From Candidatus Contubernalis alkalaceticus (lineage in GTDB: Bacteria > Bacillota > Dethiobacteria > SKNC01): 64,000 bases of DNA. Both the position numbers and the translations under genes were made by a program. A model generated the notes under the pieces. That model saw only the letters and a list, made by a program, of their open reading frames with translations. It had not been told where the DNA came from and ran no database searches. This document shows, piece after piece, positions 53,742 to 62,736 of this stretch. Every line of letters begins with the position of its first letter. The stretch's first letter is position 1. The DNA lies in NCBI RefSeq assembly GCF_022558445.1, contig NZ_CP054699.1, positions 1,816,001 to 1,880,000 on the forward strand, read 5' to 3'.

Positions 53742-54821
53742 TCATCTTTTTTTATTTTTACCCTTGATAACCTTTCGTGCATTTTTCATGCCGCCTACTT
53801 CTTTGAACATTACATTCAGCTTTTCAGTTTCAATCTGCTTAAAATTTAAACCCTCATATTTAGCTTCTTTTTTTAGTTTTAAATAACTTAAAAACCTATC
53901 CCTAGTTAATAAACCATCATTTATAGCTTTTTGTACTGCACAGCTTGGCTCACTAGAATGAGTACAGTCATAAAATTTACATTTAGTTGCTAATTCATCA
54001 ATATCCGCAAAGGTTTTTGATAGATCAACGCTATCAATCCCCAGCTCTCTCATCCCTGGAGTATCAATGACAACACCCCCACCTGGAAGGACAATAATTT
54101 CCCTCCTGGTAGTCGTATGCCTACCTTTATCATCATTTCTAATTTCTCTTGTAATAAGAGTGTTTTCACCAATGAGCATGTTAATCAATGTTGATTTTCC
54201 AACGCCAGATGAGCCTATGAATGCAATGGTTTTACCGCTTTCAAGATATTTTTTAACAGGTAAATATCCTTCATCAGACAAACATGACGTAACAAGCACA
54301 TCCACCCCACAGGCAACAGTATCAAGCTCTGCCAGTTTCTGTGAAAGATTATCGCATAAATCAGCTTTAGTAAGTACGATGACTGGAACTGCATCACTAT
54401 CCCAGGCAATCCCAATATATCGTTCTAATCTGCGAAGGTTGTAATCATTATTCAGAGACATACAAATAAAAACCATGTCTATGTTTGCCGCAACAATTTG
54501 CTCACAATTCGATGTTCCTGGAGCCTTTCTAATAAAGGCACTTTTTCTTGTCAGTACTTTGTGAATTATAGCATTTCCGCTAATATCCTCATTTCGGTCA
54601 AGCATAACGAAATCTCCTACCGCCGGGTAATCGGATGAAACTGTCACATCAAAACGAAATCTTCCAGAAATTTCTGCTGTGATTTCACCATTATCTGTTA
54701 CGACCTTGTATAGGTTTTTGTACTGAGAAATTATTCGGCCAATATATAGACCTTTATATTTGGCTGCCTCATTAGAAAAACTTTGGCTGAGGCCTAAACT
54801 TTTCATATCTATTTTACTCAA
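53742..54821 (-). CDS. rsgA: Ribosome small subunit-dependent GTPase A
   Basis: 359 residues. An OB-fold N-terminus (about 20-105), then a circularly permuted GTPase: G4 VLTKADL, G1 GSSGVGKSTLINML, G2/G3 with TTTRREIIVLPGGGVVIDTPGMREL, and a zinc site CKFYDCTHSSEPSCAVQ. RsgA assists late 30S maturation. The start is TTG 54821, nine bases after AGGAGG; the first ATG (54806) is further away. The basic C-terminus is normal. Confidence 0.95.
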   Translation of the reverse strand: MSKIDMKSLGLSQSFSNEAAKYKGLYIGRIISQYKNLYKVVTDNGEITAEISGRFRFDVTVSSDYPAVGDFVMLDRNEDISGNAIIHKVLTRKSAFIRKAPGTSNCEQIVAANIDMVFICMSLNNDYNLRRLERYIGIAWDSDAVPVIVLTKADLCDNLSQKLAELDTVACGVDVLVTSCLSDEGYLPVKKYLESGKTIAFIGSSGVGKSTLINMLIGENTLITREIRNDDKGRHTTTRREIIVLPGGGVVIDTPGMRELGIDSVDLSKTFADIDELATKCKFYDCTHSSEPSCAVQKAINDGLLTRDRFLSYLKLKKEAKYEGLNFKQIETEKLNVMFKEVGGMKNARKVIKGKNKKR

Positions 54822-55110
54822 TATATTTATCCTCCTAAGTTTTTTATAGTAATTAACTTGTGGGAGGTAAATACACTAATTTATTTTGTATCTACCTCCC
54901 TATGAGTTACAATCTCTAATTTATTATTATTTAACATAAAATAACAACTCCTTCTTTTTTCATTTATTTTACATATTTCACTCGTCTTAAATTATAATTC
55001 TACTAACTCTTAAATGTCAAAGAAATTTTAAAAAACATAAGCGCCTCTCGCTCCTGAAAAAACTAGGACGAGAGCCGCTTACTAAATAATTAAATGGCAA
55101 AAACTTTGTT
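54822..55110. other. Intergenic region with two inverted repeats
   Basis: Upstream of rsgA. GGGAGGTAAATACA near 54862 pairs with TGTATCTACCTCCC near 54886-54899. At 55038-55082 AAGCG-CTCTCG pairs with CGAGAG-CGCTT around an 18-base centre. Neither has a T-run on the coding strand. They may be leader structures or remains of mobile repeats. Confidence 0.45.
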
Positions 55111-55323
55111 TTAAAATCTATCTGTAAACAGCGCCTGACCAGGAGACAGGAAAATTTCCAGGTCTGTTATATCGGATTCTTCTACCCGCCGGGTGAATGT
55201 AAAAGAAGGTGTAAGCAAAGGGAGCACCGGTGATACCGGAGGAGCTGTAAAAGGTATCCTCACTATAGTCTCAATGAGCTGTATAATTAGAGTTTTACCA
55301 CCGCCATTGCCAAGCAGCAGCAA
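55111..55323 (-). pseudogene. Walker A-containing remnant frame
   Basis: A 70-codon frame from TTG 55323. It contains LLLLGNGGGKTLIIQLIETIV, a credible ATPase P-loop, followed by 45 residues (PFTAPPVSPVLPLLTPSFTF...) that do not continue an ATPase fold. It looks like two gene pieces joined by deletion. No ribosome site is visible. A functional small protein cannot be excluded. Confidence 0.35.
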
Positions 55324-55367
55324 CCTCGGCGGTACCGTGGAAGCCTGGTTTCTACAGGCTCCCCAAA

Positions 55368-56075
55368 TTATAAATTAATTTTCAGGTACTCATATAGTTC
55401 TTCGGTTTTTTTCTGATCTCTATGCTGAAAAATGATAAAACCATCCTCATGATAAATATAGATATAGGGGCCTTGATTGGAAGAATGAACATAGATAGTA
55501 CCTGCCCCCATTTCTTCTAACAAAAACCTGCCTCTTCGTATTTCTCCCGCATCAAAGCCTCCTTTTTTTTTTATAACCTCAGGCATTTCTTCTTTTAATT
55601 GTATTTCTGTTATTTTAGAAAGAGAAACTGTTGAACCGGGAACAAATTTTAAACTATGTTCAGTAATTTCTACCCTGGGATCTCTGCTGCCCAAAAAAAT
55701 TAACCCCAACACAATGAGTCCTACTATCACGGCAAAACCAGCTCTTGCGTTATTAAATATTTTATCGGACTTACTAATTTCATTAGACTTTATATACTTT
55801 TGTGCTCCTACCACCATGTAAGTAATGACCATGATAAAGGAGACAACAAAAACAATTATTGATACGTTTCCATATGGAGGAAGAACTTCTAACGAGACTA
55901 AAAGGCCGGCTAAAACAAAGAGCCAGTTTCCTATAAAATTGGCCAGTCCATCTTTATCAACATTTTCCTTCTCTTTCTTTGGCATTGTGTTATATCCGGC
56001 TATTAACCAATACCATTTAAAATATTTAACCCCTATGGCAAGAAAAGCAAAAAAAATGGCCGTAAAATAAATCAT
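55368..56075 (-). CDS. DUF3784 membrane protein with PH-like C-terminal domain
   Basis: 235 residues. An N-terminal helix, then the DUF3784 pattern WYWLIAGYNTMPKKEKENVDKDGLANFIGNWL and two helices (about 48-65, 70-92), a fourth helix (about 112-128), then a beta-rich PH-like domain (about 134-232; LKFVPGSTVSLSKITEIQLKEEMPEV ... IYIYHEDGFIIFQHRD). Function unknown. Its start is one base from the ABC-F stop, so the two share a transcript. Confidence 0.82.
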   Translation of the reverse strand: MIYFTAIFFAFLAIGVKYFKWYWLIAGYNTMPKKEKENVDKDGLANFIGNWLFVLAGLLVSLEVLPPYGNVSIIVFVVSFIMVITYMVVGAQKYIKSNEISKSDKIFNNARAGFAVIVGLIVLGLIFLGSRDPRVEITEHSLKFVPGSTVSLSKITEIQLKEEMPEVIKKKGGFDAGEIRRGRFLLEEMGAGTIYVHSSNQGPYIYIYHEDGFIIFQHRDQKKTEELYEYLKINL

Positions 56076-56076
56076 T

Positions 56077-57927
56077 TTATTCCTCCCTCAGCGATGCAGC
56101 TCTTAAAATAGATGCAATTCTTTCTGCCAAATCGTTAAGATATATCCAATGATCCATTTTTAAAGCTAATGTTTTTTCTAAGTCTTCTTTCTGTGTCAAT
56201 AATTCCACTAGCCTGGGATAGTTACTGGCTTCGCTTTGAATGGCCTTCTCTAATACCTTAAGCTGTTCTTCAAGATCAGCAATAACACCTTCTATTTCTT
56301 CATATTCCAATTTTTCTTTGTAGGTAAATTTCATTTTTCTTTGCTTCCAAGGGTTTTCAGCTGGAGAGATATTTTCACTTCTTTTGTCTTTTTCGTTGTT
56401 CTTGCATTGATTTATTGCTGCTTCCTGTTTCTTTTGTTCAGCTTGTGCTGTACAGTTCTCTAAATAATCGCTATAACCGCCCACATATTGTTTTAAGGTT
56501 CCGTCACTTTGAAACTCAAAAATCCGATCAACCACCTTATCTAAGAAATAGCGATCATGGGATACGACTAGCACAGCTCCATTGAAGTTTTCCAAATAAT
56601 CTTCTAGGATCACCAGGGTTTCAATATCCAGATCATTGGAAGGTTCATCCATCAGTAAAACATTAGGAGCATCCATGAGCACCCTCAGTAAAAATAATCT
56701 TCTCCTCTCTCCTCCGGAGAGTTTATCAATGCGATTCCACTGTAAATCCGCTGGAAAAAGAAACTTCTCCAACATCTGTGATGCAGAAAAAGTGCCTTTT
56801 ACGGTTTCTATGTTTTCAGCAATTCCTCGGATATAGTCGATCACCCTTAAAGAAGTGTCCATTTCTTCATTTTCTTGTGAAAAATATCCAAGTTTAACAG
56901 TATCGCCAATAACTACCGTCCCATGGTCAGGGAAGACCTCACCAGTAATCATCTTCAATAAGGTGGACTTGCCACACCCATTTTTACCGATGATCCCTAT
57001 TCTTGCATCCCGCAGAAAGATATAGCTAAAGTCAGAAATTAACTGCTTTACCCCAAAGCTTTTAGATATGCTGTTAATCTCTACGGTTTTTTTGCCAAGG
57101 CGAGTTGTCACTGAGCTAAGGTTCAGTTTCTCACCCGTCGTAGGCTTTTCCCTTGCACTTAATTTTTCAAACCGGTCTATACGTTCTTTACTTTTCGTGC
57201 CCCGGGCTCTCGCCCCACGCTTAATCCATTCCAATTCTGTTCTATACAAACTCTTATTCTTCCGTTCTGTGCTGATTTCCATTTCCTCTCGCCTGGCTTT
57301 CAGCTCCATATATTGTGAATAGTTTGCTTGATAATTGTAGAGGTTTGCCTTGCTAATTTCGACGATTCGATTGGTGATTCTATCCAAAAAATAGCGATCA
57401 TGGGTAACCATTAAAATGGCGCCCGGATACTTTATGAGATAATTCTCAAGCCATAAGACCATGTAGTTATCCAAGTGGTTGGTCGGCTCATCTAGTATAA
57501 GAATTTCACATGGTTTAATCAGGGCACTGGCTATGGCTACCTTTTTTTTCTCTCCCCCAGATAAACGGCTCACATCTGTATAAAATTCTGTAATACCCAG
57601 TCTGGTTAAAATCGATTTCGCCTCATACTCCTTTAGCTCTATAATTTCGGTGGAAACACCTTTAAATACCTCCTCCAATACGGTCATTTTTTCGCCGTAA
57701 ATAGGGTTTTGTGGTAAATAGCCTGTCACTGTTCCGGCAGCCTTGCTAATCTTTCCACTGTCAGGCTGCTCAAGTTCTGCCATGATCTTCAAAAGGGTAG
57801 ATTTGCCGGTGCCATTAATTCCGATCACCCCGACTTTATCCACTTTACTTAAATGTAAGGTAAGATCTTTGAGCAGCATTTTTTCACCATAGCTTTTGGT
57901 AATTTTTTCTGCAGATAATAAGTTCAA
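56077..57927 (-). CDS. ABC-F family ATPase (ribosome-associated type)
   Basis: 616 residues from TTG 57927 (GAGGTG about 8 bases upstream; GTG 57945 is the alternative). Two ABC domains: Walker A GINGTGKSTLLKIM and GKNGCGKSTLLKMI; signatures RLSGGEKKKVAIA and KLSGGERRRLFLL; Walker B ILILDEPTNHLD and VLLMDEPSNDLD. There are no membrane segments; an interdomain linker and a C-terminal Lys/Glu coiled coil (about 510-610) are present. ABC-F proteins act on the ribosome in translation control or antibiotic protection; which applies here is not clear. A 62-bp piece of this gene recurs at 61879-61940. Confidence 0.92.
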   Translation of the reverse strand: MNLLSAEKITKSYGEKMLLKDLTLHLSKVDKVGVIGINGTGKSTLLKIMAELEQPDSGKISKAAGTVTGYLPQNPIYGEKMTVLEEVFKGVSTEIIELKEYEAKSILTRLGITEFYTDVSRLSGGEKKKVAIASALIKPCEILILDEPTNHLDNYMVLWLENYLIKYPGAILMVTHDRYFLDRITNRIVEISKANLYNYQANYSQYMELKARREEMEISTERKNKSLYRTELEWIKRGARARGTKSKERIDRFEKLSAREKPTTGEKLNLSSVTTRLGKKTVEINSISKSFGVKQLISDFSYIFLRDARIGIIGKNGCGKSTLLKMITGEVFPDHGTVVIGDTVKLGYFSQENEEMDTSLRVIDYIRGIAENIETVKGTFSASQMLEKFLFPADLQWNRIDKLSGGERRRLFLLRVLMDAPNVLLMDEPSNDLDIETLVILEDYLENFNGAVLVVSHDRYFLDKVVDRIFEFQSDGTLKQYVGGYSDYLENCTAQAEQKKQEAAINQCKNNEKDKRSENISPAENPWKQRKMKFTYKEKLEYEEIEGVIADLEEQLKVLEKAIQSEASNYPRLVELLTQKEDLEKTLALKMDHWIYLNDLAERIASILRAASLREE

Positions 57928-57993
57928 AGAAACCGCACCTCTCACAATTGTTTGGCCTTACTTAATTAGAAAGCAAGATTTTTTTAAATAACC

Positions 57994-59271
57994 TTAGATA
58001 CTGATTTTTTCCGGATAGGGTTCTTCTCGGGCGGCAGTCCAAACTTTGTTAATATAATTCAATGAAAAGTAATTCTGCATCAGGTGCAGCCAGAAAGCAC
58101 CTCGCTCATTCAACGTAATCTTGTTCTCATCTTCATCCGCCATTCTTAGGACACTTATTAGCCCTAACAACAGCTTTAATTTTGCATTGTCTTCTCCAAA
58201 TAGCTCATAAAGCTGTATTTTAGGAATATGGGTGTCATACAGTCGCCAGTAAAGCCAGTAGTAGATGGTCAGTAATTCAGTAAAGTCAATGCTCATAACC
58301 ACAGGAAGATGCCCAGAAGTACATCTGTTTATATATTCTGGAACTGAAAATGTATTCAAGAAAAAGCAACCCGGGATATGGGACCCGGCACCGGCACCCA
58401 GCCCAATATAGTGGTCCCTGGTTACTGAAGAATACCTGGGAGCTTCCCCCCGCATAAAACCCCATACTGAAACCCGTCGAAATCCTTGATTTAGAAAAAA
58501 TGAATGAAGGGCGCGGTACATTTTCCTTCTGACAGCAAAGTTTGGCATTTTAACTTTCTTAAGTTTTTGATATTGGCCTATGGTGGAATAGGGAAAGGAA
58601 AAAAGAGGATACGCGGTGACCTGATTTACACCAGATGCCACCGCTCTTTCCAGGTCACGCTCTAATTGGGGCAAAGTCTGCCCGGGTAGGGCAAACATCA
58701 GATCAAGATTTATAGATTTAAAATCCGAGGACAGCAGCATTTCTATGGTGTAATTCAGAATATCGCAGTGATAACTTCTTCCCAACAGTTGAAGGTAACG
58801 GTCATTGAAACTCTGAACTCCCAAGCTGACCATGTCAACCCCATAATCATTTAAACTATTGATTATATTTTGATTGAGATCCCCGGGATTTGTTTCCACA
58901 CAGATATCACCGGTTACATTGAATCTTTCTCGGATTTTATCCAGAACCGTTCCTAGTTCATTAATCAGGGTTGTGGGGGTACCTCCACCGATATAAATGG
59001 AGGTGATCTCAAGTCTTCCAAAACGATTATAGTATTGTTCAATTTCTGAGAGCAGAGAACTTACATACGGGCCAACCCACTTTTTATCGTACTTTATCTT
59101 ATTATACGGGCAGTAAGGGCAGATATTTTTGCAAAAAGGGATGTGTAGATAAAGGCCTGTCTCATTAATCGAAACGAAATCTATATCTCTTGTGGCTTTA
59201 AAAGAAAAATCCTGGTCCTTACCCACCAGGTAACTTCGAACAACCCTGGTAGTGAAATTTATCAGCCCCAT
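57994..59271 (-). CDS. HemW/HemN-like radical SAM protein
   Basis: 425 residues. The iron-sulphur motif is YLHIPFCKNICPYCPYN (CxxxCxxC), followed by IYIGGGTPTTL, CVETNPGDLN, GVDMVSLGVQSFNDRYLQLLGR, INLDLMFALPGQT and a HemN C-terminal-like region (HYIGLGAGAGSHIPG). This group includes coproporphyrinogen dehydrogenase-like proteins, HemW haem chaperones and HutW/ChuW methyltransferases. The Pro after the motif (CPYCPY for the usual CxYCDF) and the 35-residue N-terminal extension suggest a paralogue rather than canonical HemW. It precedes the ABC-F gene on the same strand, 66 bases away. Confidence 0.85.
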   Translation of the reverse strand: MGLINFTTRVVRSYLVGKDQDFSFKATRDIDFVSINETGLYLHIPFCKNICPYCPYNKIKYDKKWVGPYVSSLLSEIEQYYNRFGRLEITSIYIGGGTPTTLINELGTVLDKIRERFNVTGDICVETNPGDLNQNIINSLNDYGVDMVSLGVQSFNDRYLQLLGRSYHCDILNYTIEMLLSSDFKSINLDLMFALPGQTLPQLERDLERAVASGVNQVTAYPLFSFPYSTIGQYQKLKKVKMPNFAVRRKMYRALHSFFLNQGFRRVSVWGFMRGEAPRYSSVTRDHYIGLGAGAGSHIPGCFFLNTFSVPEYINRCTSGHLPVVMSIDFTELLTIYYWLYWRLYDTHIPKIQLYELFGEDNAKLKLLLGLISVLRMADEDENKITLNERGAFWLHLMQNYFSLNYINKVWTAAREEPYPEKISI

Positions 59272-59399
59272 TACTCACCAGTCCTTAACAGATTAAACAG
59301 TGTAATTGATTTATCCACCGTAACCTTTAGATTTTAATCTTTATCTTAAAAAATCTAGAACTTTTGCAATAAAGTTTTCTGCTGTATATGCATCACATC

Positions 59400-59422
59400 C
59401 CAGCTTGCTGAAACGAGTTCAC
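59400..59422 (+). repeat. Solo right end of the triple-hairpin element
   Basis: CCAGCTTGCTGAAACGAGTTCAC matches positions 36034-36055 and 61694-61715 of the two full copies apart from the first bases. The left parts are missing. Confidence 0.8.
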
Positions 59423-59507
59423 TAATCAATTCAAGAAATATTCTACAAATCCTTCCCTAAATACTAAGTAAGGGAATAACTCAAGCCAGACCCCTCCCGA
59501 AGACACA

Positions 59508-59540
59508 GGGGGACGTACCCCATTTGTCAAGCATTTGTCA
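59508..59540 (+). repeat. GGGGACGTACCCC repeat fragment
   Basis: GGGGGACGTACCCC followed by two ATTTGTCA units. It matches one arm of the palindromic element at 53572-53651. Confidence 0.6.
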
Positions 59541-59711
59541 CGTTTATCCAAATCATTTATCTTTTTTTTATCCAGGACAACAGTTTTTTGCATGTTCCGC
59601 TTCCATACCGCCCAAAAAGAGTGCTGCCAGGTTGGAATGAAAACATTTATAACGGCAATCAGCTCTGCTGCCCCAAGGGAAAGTTCATTTACTTTTCGAA
59701 ATAGATGGGAG

Positions 59712-59748
59712 CAAAAACAACCACGGGAGTTTAAATCCCATGGTTGTA
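59712..59748 (-). terminator. Intrinsic terminator of the sigma/anti-sigma operon
   Basis: CAACCACGGGA pairs with TCCCATGGTTG around GTTTAAA with one mismatch, followed on the minus strand by GTTTTTGC. It lies 45 bases after the stop at 59792. Confidence 0.75.
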
Positions 59749-59791
59749 GTATTTAATATGGACTTACTCCGCCAGTGGCGGGCGGTCCGGT

Positions 59792-60895
59792 TCAGTTTAA
59801 CAGCCATACACTACAGAAAATTAAGCCCTCAGCATCTTTTGAGCATAAAATAGCAGTCCGTTCCCCATCCGCCTCGGCAATACTTACTAGTTTGGGTGTC
59901 TGATCTTCTGCAAAAAAAACATCTGGATTAAAAGCAATTTTATGGTTTTTATATTCATAACAGGCCAGGCCGTCTTCATCATAAGTAACTTCTTTAAGAG
60001 ATTCACGCACCATCACAGCGTTAGCCAGCTCGTCATCCCAATCAAAAATTTTTTCTTCGCTACTCCCTGAATCCTCTGTATTATCCCATAATTGCTGCAA
60101 ATATTTTTCAGCTTTATCAGGATCCGCCTTTGTTATATCCAGCGGCAAATCAAAAAGAGCGTTGGCTCCTTCGTAATCTTCGTTAAGGCTGATTTCACCG
60201 GTTTCCTCATTATAGTTAAACGCATTTATATCATAAAAATTACTGCTGCTTATAGCAAGATAAACCCCTCTATCGGCAAATATTTCTACTCCGTCGCAAT
60301 CAATCAACCTATACATAACTCCATCAATTACGAATTCACTATATCCGCCGTTCATGGACGCTATATTAAATTGCCAAGGATTTTGGCCCTTGATCAGCGG
60401 AGACACAAAAAACGAAACCTCGTCATACTCCTCATCTTGGATATCAGTCATTTTACTACCGTCTTGCTTGGCGATTGAAACTACAGCATAAGTTCTATCG
60501 GGGGATATCTCCTGCCCGGAGACAGCAAAGTCAGTTAGACCTTGCCCTGAAACAATACCATGCAAAGTAAAGTTATATCCGCCGGAAACAACCAATTCGT
60601 TAACTTCAACAGCATCTTGCCCATCAAAAGCTTGGGCTAGGGTTTGATCGCCAAGGTGCTCAGCTACTTGCTTTGAGTTGAGAAGATGTATTGCTGCAAA
60701 AACAGTAACGAACATGGCAAAGATAAGTGAAGTAGCAATCAGTGCCGCTGGAAACATTTTTTTAGGAACCTTGTTTCTCATTTTATTCCTCTCCTTTAAT
60801 CGATTTATAATCTTTCGGTTTAATTCTTCACTGGGCTCAACTGTCGGAGAAAGAGATTGCTTTAACAATTGATCAAAATCATCAAAAGTTTTCAT
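59792..60895 (-). CDS. DUF4179-type membrane protein, probable anti-sigma factor
   Basis: 367 residues from ATG 60895 (GGAGG nine bases upstream). A cytoplasmic N-terminus with LLKQSLSPTVEPSEELNRKIINRLKER, the pattern of ECF anti-sigma domains, precedes one membrane helix (about 50-70) and a large extracellular domain with several beta-rich segments. The sigma gene upstream overlaps by 14 bases. It probably holds the sigma factor at the membrane until an external signal appears. Confidence 0.82.
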   Translation of the reverse strand: MKTFDDFDQLLKQSLSPTVEPSEELNRKIINRLKERNKMRNKVPKKMFPAALIATSLIFAMFVTVFAAIHLLNSKQVAEHLGDQTLAQAFDGQDAVEVNELVVSGGYNFTLHGIVSGQGLTDFAVSGQEISPDRTYAVVSIAKQDGSKMTDIQDEEYDEVSFFVSPLIKGQNPWQFNIASMNGGYSEFVIDGVMYRLIDCDGVEIFADRGVYLAISSSNFYDINAFNYNEETGEISLNEDYEGANALFDLPLDITKADPDKAEKYLQQLWDNTEDSGSSEEKIFDWDDELANAVMVRESLKEVTYDEDGLACYEYKNHKIAFNPDVFFAEDQTPKLVSIAEADGERTAILCSKDAEGLIFCSVWLLN

Positions 60896-61415
60896 ACTCA
60901 TGAACCTCCAAAATTTTTTTCAAGATTTTCCGGGCCTTATGCAACCTGCTTTTTACCGTTCCCTGCGGAATCTTCAGAACCGAGGCAATATCGTTAACGG
61001 ACATTTCTGCAACATAGTACATATACAAAGGAATTTTTAATTTATTGGTTAGTGTATCCGCAGCAGCTTGAAGCATCACCCATTGTTCATTATATATGAC
61101 GATTTCCTCCGGGGTTGATTCTTCCATGAAAATCCAATGATTACTTACATTTTCCTTTAGTTCCTTTGTCGGTGCTATTCTTTGCCGCCAGGCAAATTTG
61201 CGGCATTTATTTTTCCATAACCCTAAAGCAATGGAAATGAGAAACCCCTTAGGATTGCTGTTATTATCAATTTTATGGCACAGTTCCATCGCTTTTAGAA
61301 ATGTTTCTTGGTACAGGTCATCCGCATCGGGACCGTTCTTTTCAAGCTTGTAACAAAACCTATAGATATATTTTCCGTGTACAATAACAAGATCGCTTAA
61401 TTCTGTAATATCCAA
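60882..61415 (-). CDS. ECF-type sigma-70 family RNA polymerase sigma factor
   Basis: 177 residues from TTG 61415, seven bases after AAAGGAG; a GTG at 61433 seven bases after AGAGG is nearly as good. Region 2 (about 10-80) has YIYRFCYKLEKNGPDADDLYQETFLKAME; region 4 (about 120-170) has IPLYMYYVAEMSVNDIASVLKIPQGTVKSRLHKARKIL, a clear helix-turn-helix. It overlaps the DUF4179 gene, forming a sigma/anti-sigma pair. Target promoters cannot be told from the window. Confidence 0.93.
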   Translation of the reverse strand: MDITELSDLVIVHGKYIYRFCYKLEKNGPDADDLYQETFLKAMELCHKIDNNSNPKGFLISIALGLWKNKCRKFAWRQRIAPTKELKENVSNHWIFMEESTPEEIVIYNEQWVMLQAAADTLTNKLKIPLYMYYVAEMSVNDIASVLKIPQGTVKSRLHKARKILKKILEVHEYENF

Positions 61416-61610
61416 GGAGCTTCTCCTTTCCACAATATTTCCTCTAGAATGGCCATTCACTTATATATTGTCATGGCACGTAAAAAAGTTCATTTTACAA
61501 ATAAATTTTTCCTGCAAAAAAAGAAGCTCTTATCTAACAACCCACCGCTATACCGGTTACACTTTTTTTTCTTTGCTAAAAGACACAAATTTTATCTCTT
61601 TTTTTTAGGG

Positions 61611-61715
61611 TATAAGACCCCCACCTCTAAGCGTTAGCGTAGGTGGGGCTTTTAATCAGGTGGAGTAGAGTCTCCACCTGATTCCCCGATGTTTCAGCTT
61701 GCTGAAACGAGTTCA
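61611..61715 (+). repeat. Dispersed triple-hairpin element, full copy 2
   Basis: Nearly identical to 35949-36055 over 105 bases, from TATAAGACCCCC to GAGTTCAC. The third hairpin is perfect here (TTTCAGC-TT-GCTGAAA), while in the other copy it is degraded. Both copies are preceded by a T-run and lie in intergenic space. Confidence 0.88.
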
Positions 61716-61792
61716 CTGATAAGATACTCCCTTTATTAATTTAATGGCAAATCTTAAATTATCTTAATAATTATGTCAACCATGAAATGCAA

Positions 61793-61828
61793 TACAAAAA
61801 TGCGGCGTATCCTGTTTGAATACACCGC
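61793..61828 (-). terminator. Intrinsic terminator of the ABC-2 exporter operon
   Basis: GCGGCGTAT (61802-61810) pairs with ATACACCGC (61820-61828) with one G-T pair; on the minus strand ATTTTTGTATT follows. It lies about 110 bases after the permease stop. Confidence 0.75.
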
Positions 61829-61878
61829 TGTTTGATTTATAAATTTTAAATTTGACCCATTTTTATCAGACATCTTAT

Positions 61879-61940
61879 TTTATGAGATAATTCTCAAGCT
61901 ATAAGACCATGTCGTTATCCAAGTGGTTGGTCGGCTCATC
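61879..61940 (-). repeat. 62-bp copy of the ABC-F gene (Walker B region)
   Basis: This stretch matches 57431-57492 at 60 of 62 bases, same orientation. In the ABC-F gene it encodes the segment after Walker B (DEPTNHLDNYMVLWLENYLIK region). It abuts and overlaps the stop codon of the ABC permease gene and is not itself a gene. Confidence 0.92.
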
Positions 61941-62736
61941 AAATAGTAATGTCCCGGCGGTTATAGAGGAGATAGGTGGCACTCATGGCCAAGGCAGAAA
62001 CCATAAGCAAAATCAACGTGTGCAGAGGATTAATCCTTCCGTTCACAATGATGTCCGCGGCGTCCATGTAATAAAAAGGTGATACATAGCGAAGAAATTC
62101 TACCTTATCTGACAGGGTTGCCATTATATTAATAAAATAAATCAGCAAGACTAAACCTATTCCCACCGAATAGGCAGATTTTCTGCGGGTAAAAAATAGT
62201 GATAATAAAAACCCAACACTGGCAAAGGACAGATGAGCTAGAAAAGGGGCGACTATAAGCCTGAGCAGTTCTATGCGGGAATATTCTTCGGCAAAGATCT
62301 CAAACCCGATAAAAGTCACCACCCCGACCCCGGCATTAAAGGCCAGCAGATAACCTACATAGGCCAGTAACTTGCTGGTTACCACATGATTGCGGGTAAC
62401 GGGTTTGGCCAGTAAAAATTCTATGGTTTTTTCATCCTCTTCTTTGGACAGCATGGAAGAACTTAAAATCACAGCAAACATGCTTCCAAAGAGAATTATC
62501 ATTAAATAAGCTTCCAGAGCAAACCAACCCATGGCATCGCCCAAACTCAGTTTATCCATCCCAAAGGCCTTCATAAACCCTTCGGGATAAACAGAAAAGA
62601 GTTCTTCCATTTGGGCAGCATCAGCAGCGAAAGAGGGATAAATAGCCATCATCAAGAAACTGAGGAGCGCCAATGCAATCCCCCAAATAATAAGGGATCG
62701 GCGGTTAGATTTTAACTCTCGCAGCAGGATATTCAT
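61939..62736 (-). CDS. ABC-2 type exporter permease
   Basis: 265 residues with six membrane helices: about 16-34, 68-92, 118-140, 150-165, 176-200, and 235-255. SMLSKEEDEKTIEFLLAKPVTRNHVVTSKLLAY is the classic segment of ABC-2 permeases. It pairs with the ATPase whose stop lies directly before its ATG. The substrate may be an antibiotic, peptide or lipid; nothing in the window decides. The stop codon lies within a fragment of the ABC-F gene, so the last residues may have been altered by that junction. Confidence 0.9.
   Translation of the reverse strand: MNILLRELKSNRRSLIIWGIALALLSFLMMAIYPSFAADAAQMEELFSVYPEGFMKAFGMDKLSLGDAMGWFALEAYLMIILFGSMFAVILSSSMLSKEEDEKTIEFLLAKPVTRNHVVTSKLLAYVGYLLAFNAGVGVVTFIGFEIFAEEYSRIELLRLIVAPFLAHLSFASVGFLLSLFFTRRKSAYSVGIGLVLLIYFINIMATLSDKVEFLRYVSPFYYMDAADIIVNGRINPLHTLILLMVSALAMSATYLLYNRRDITI

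Larger units (their letters stand above)
59272..59791. other. Intergenic region with repeat fragments
   Basis: 520 bases. It holds the right end of the triple-hairpin element (59400-59422), a GGGGGACGTACCCC repeat (59508-59540) and the anti-sigma operon terminator (59712-59743). On the minus strand a short open stretch (FRKVNELSLGAAELIAVINV, about 59560-59705) looks coding but has no start and is not identified. Confidence 0.5.
61461..61938. other. Intergenic region upstream of the sigma operon
   Basis: 478 bases that hold the second full triple-hairpin element, a terminator for the ABC exporter (61793-61828) and most of the ABC-F gene fragment. No other feature is seen. Confidence 0.5.
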
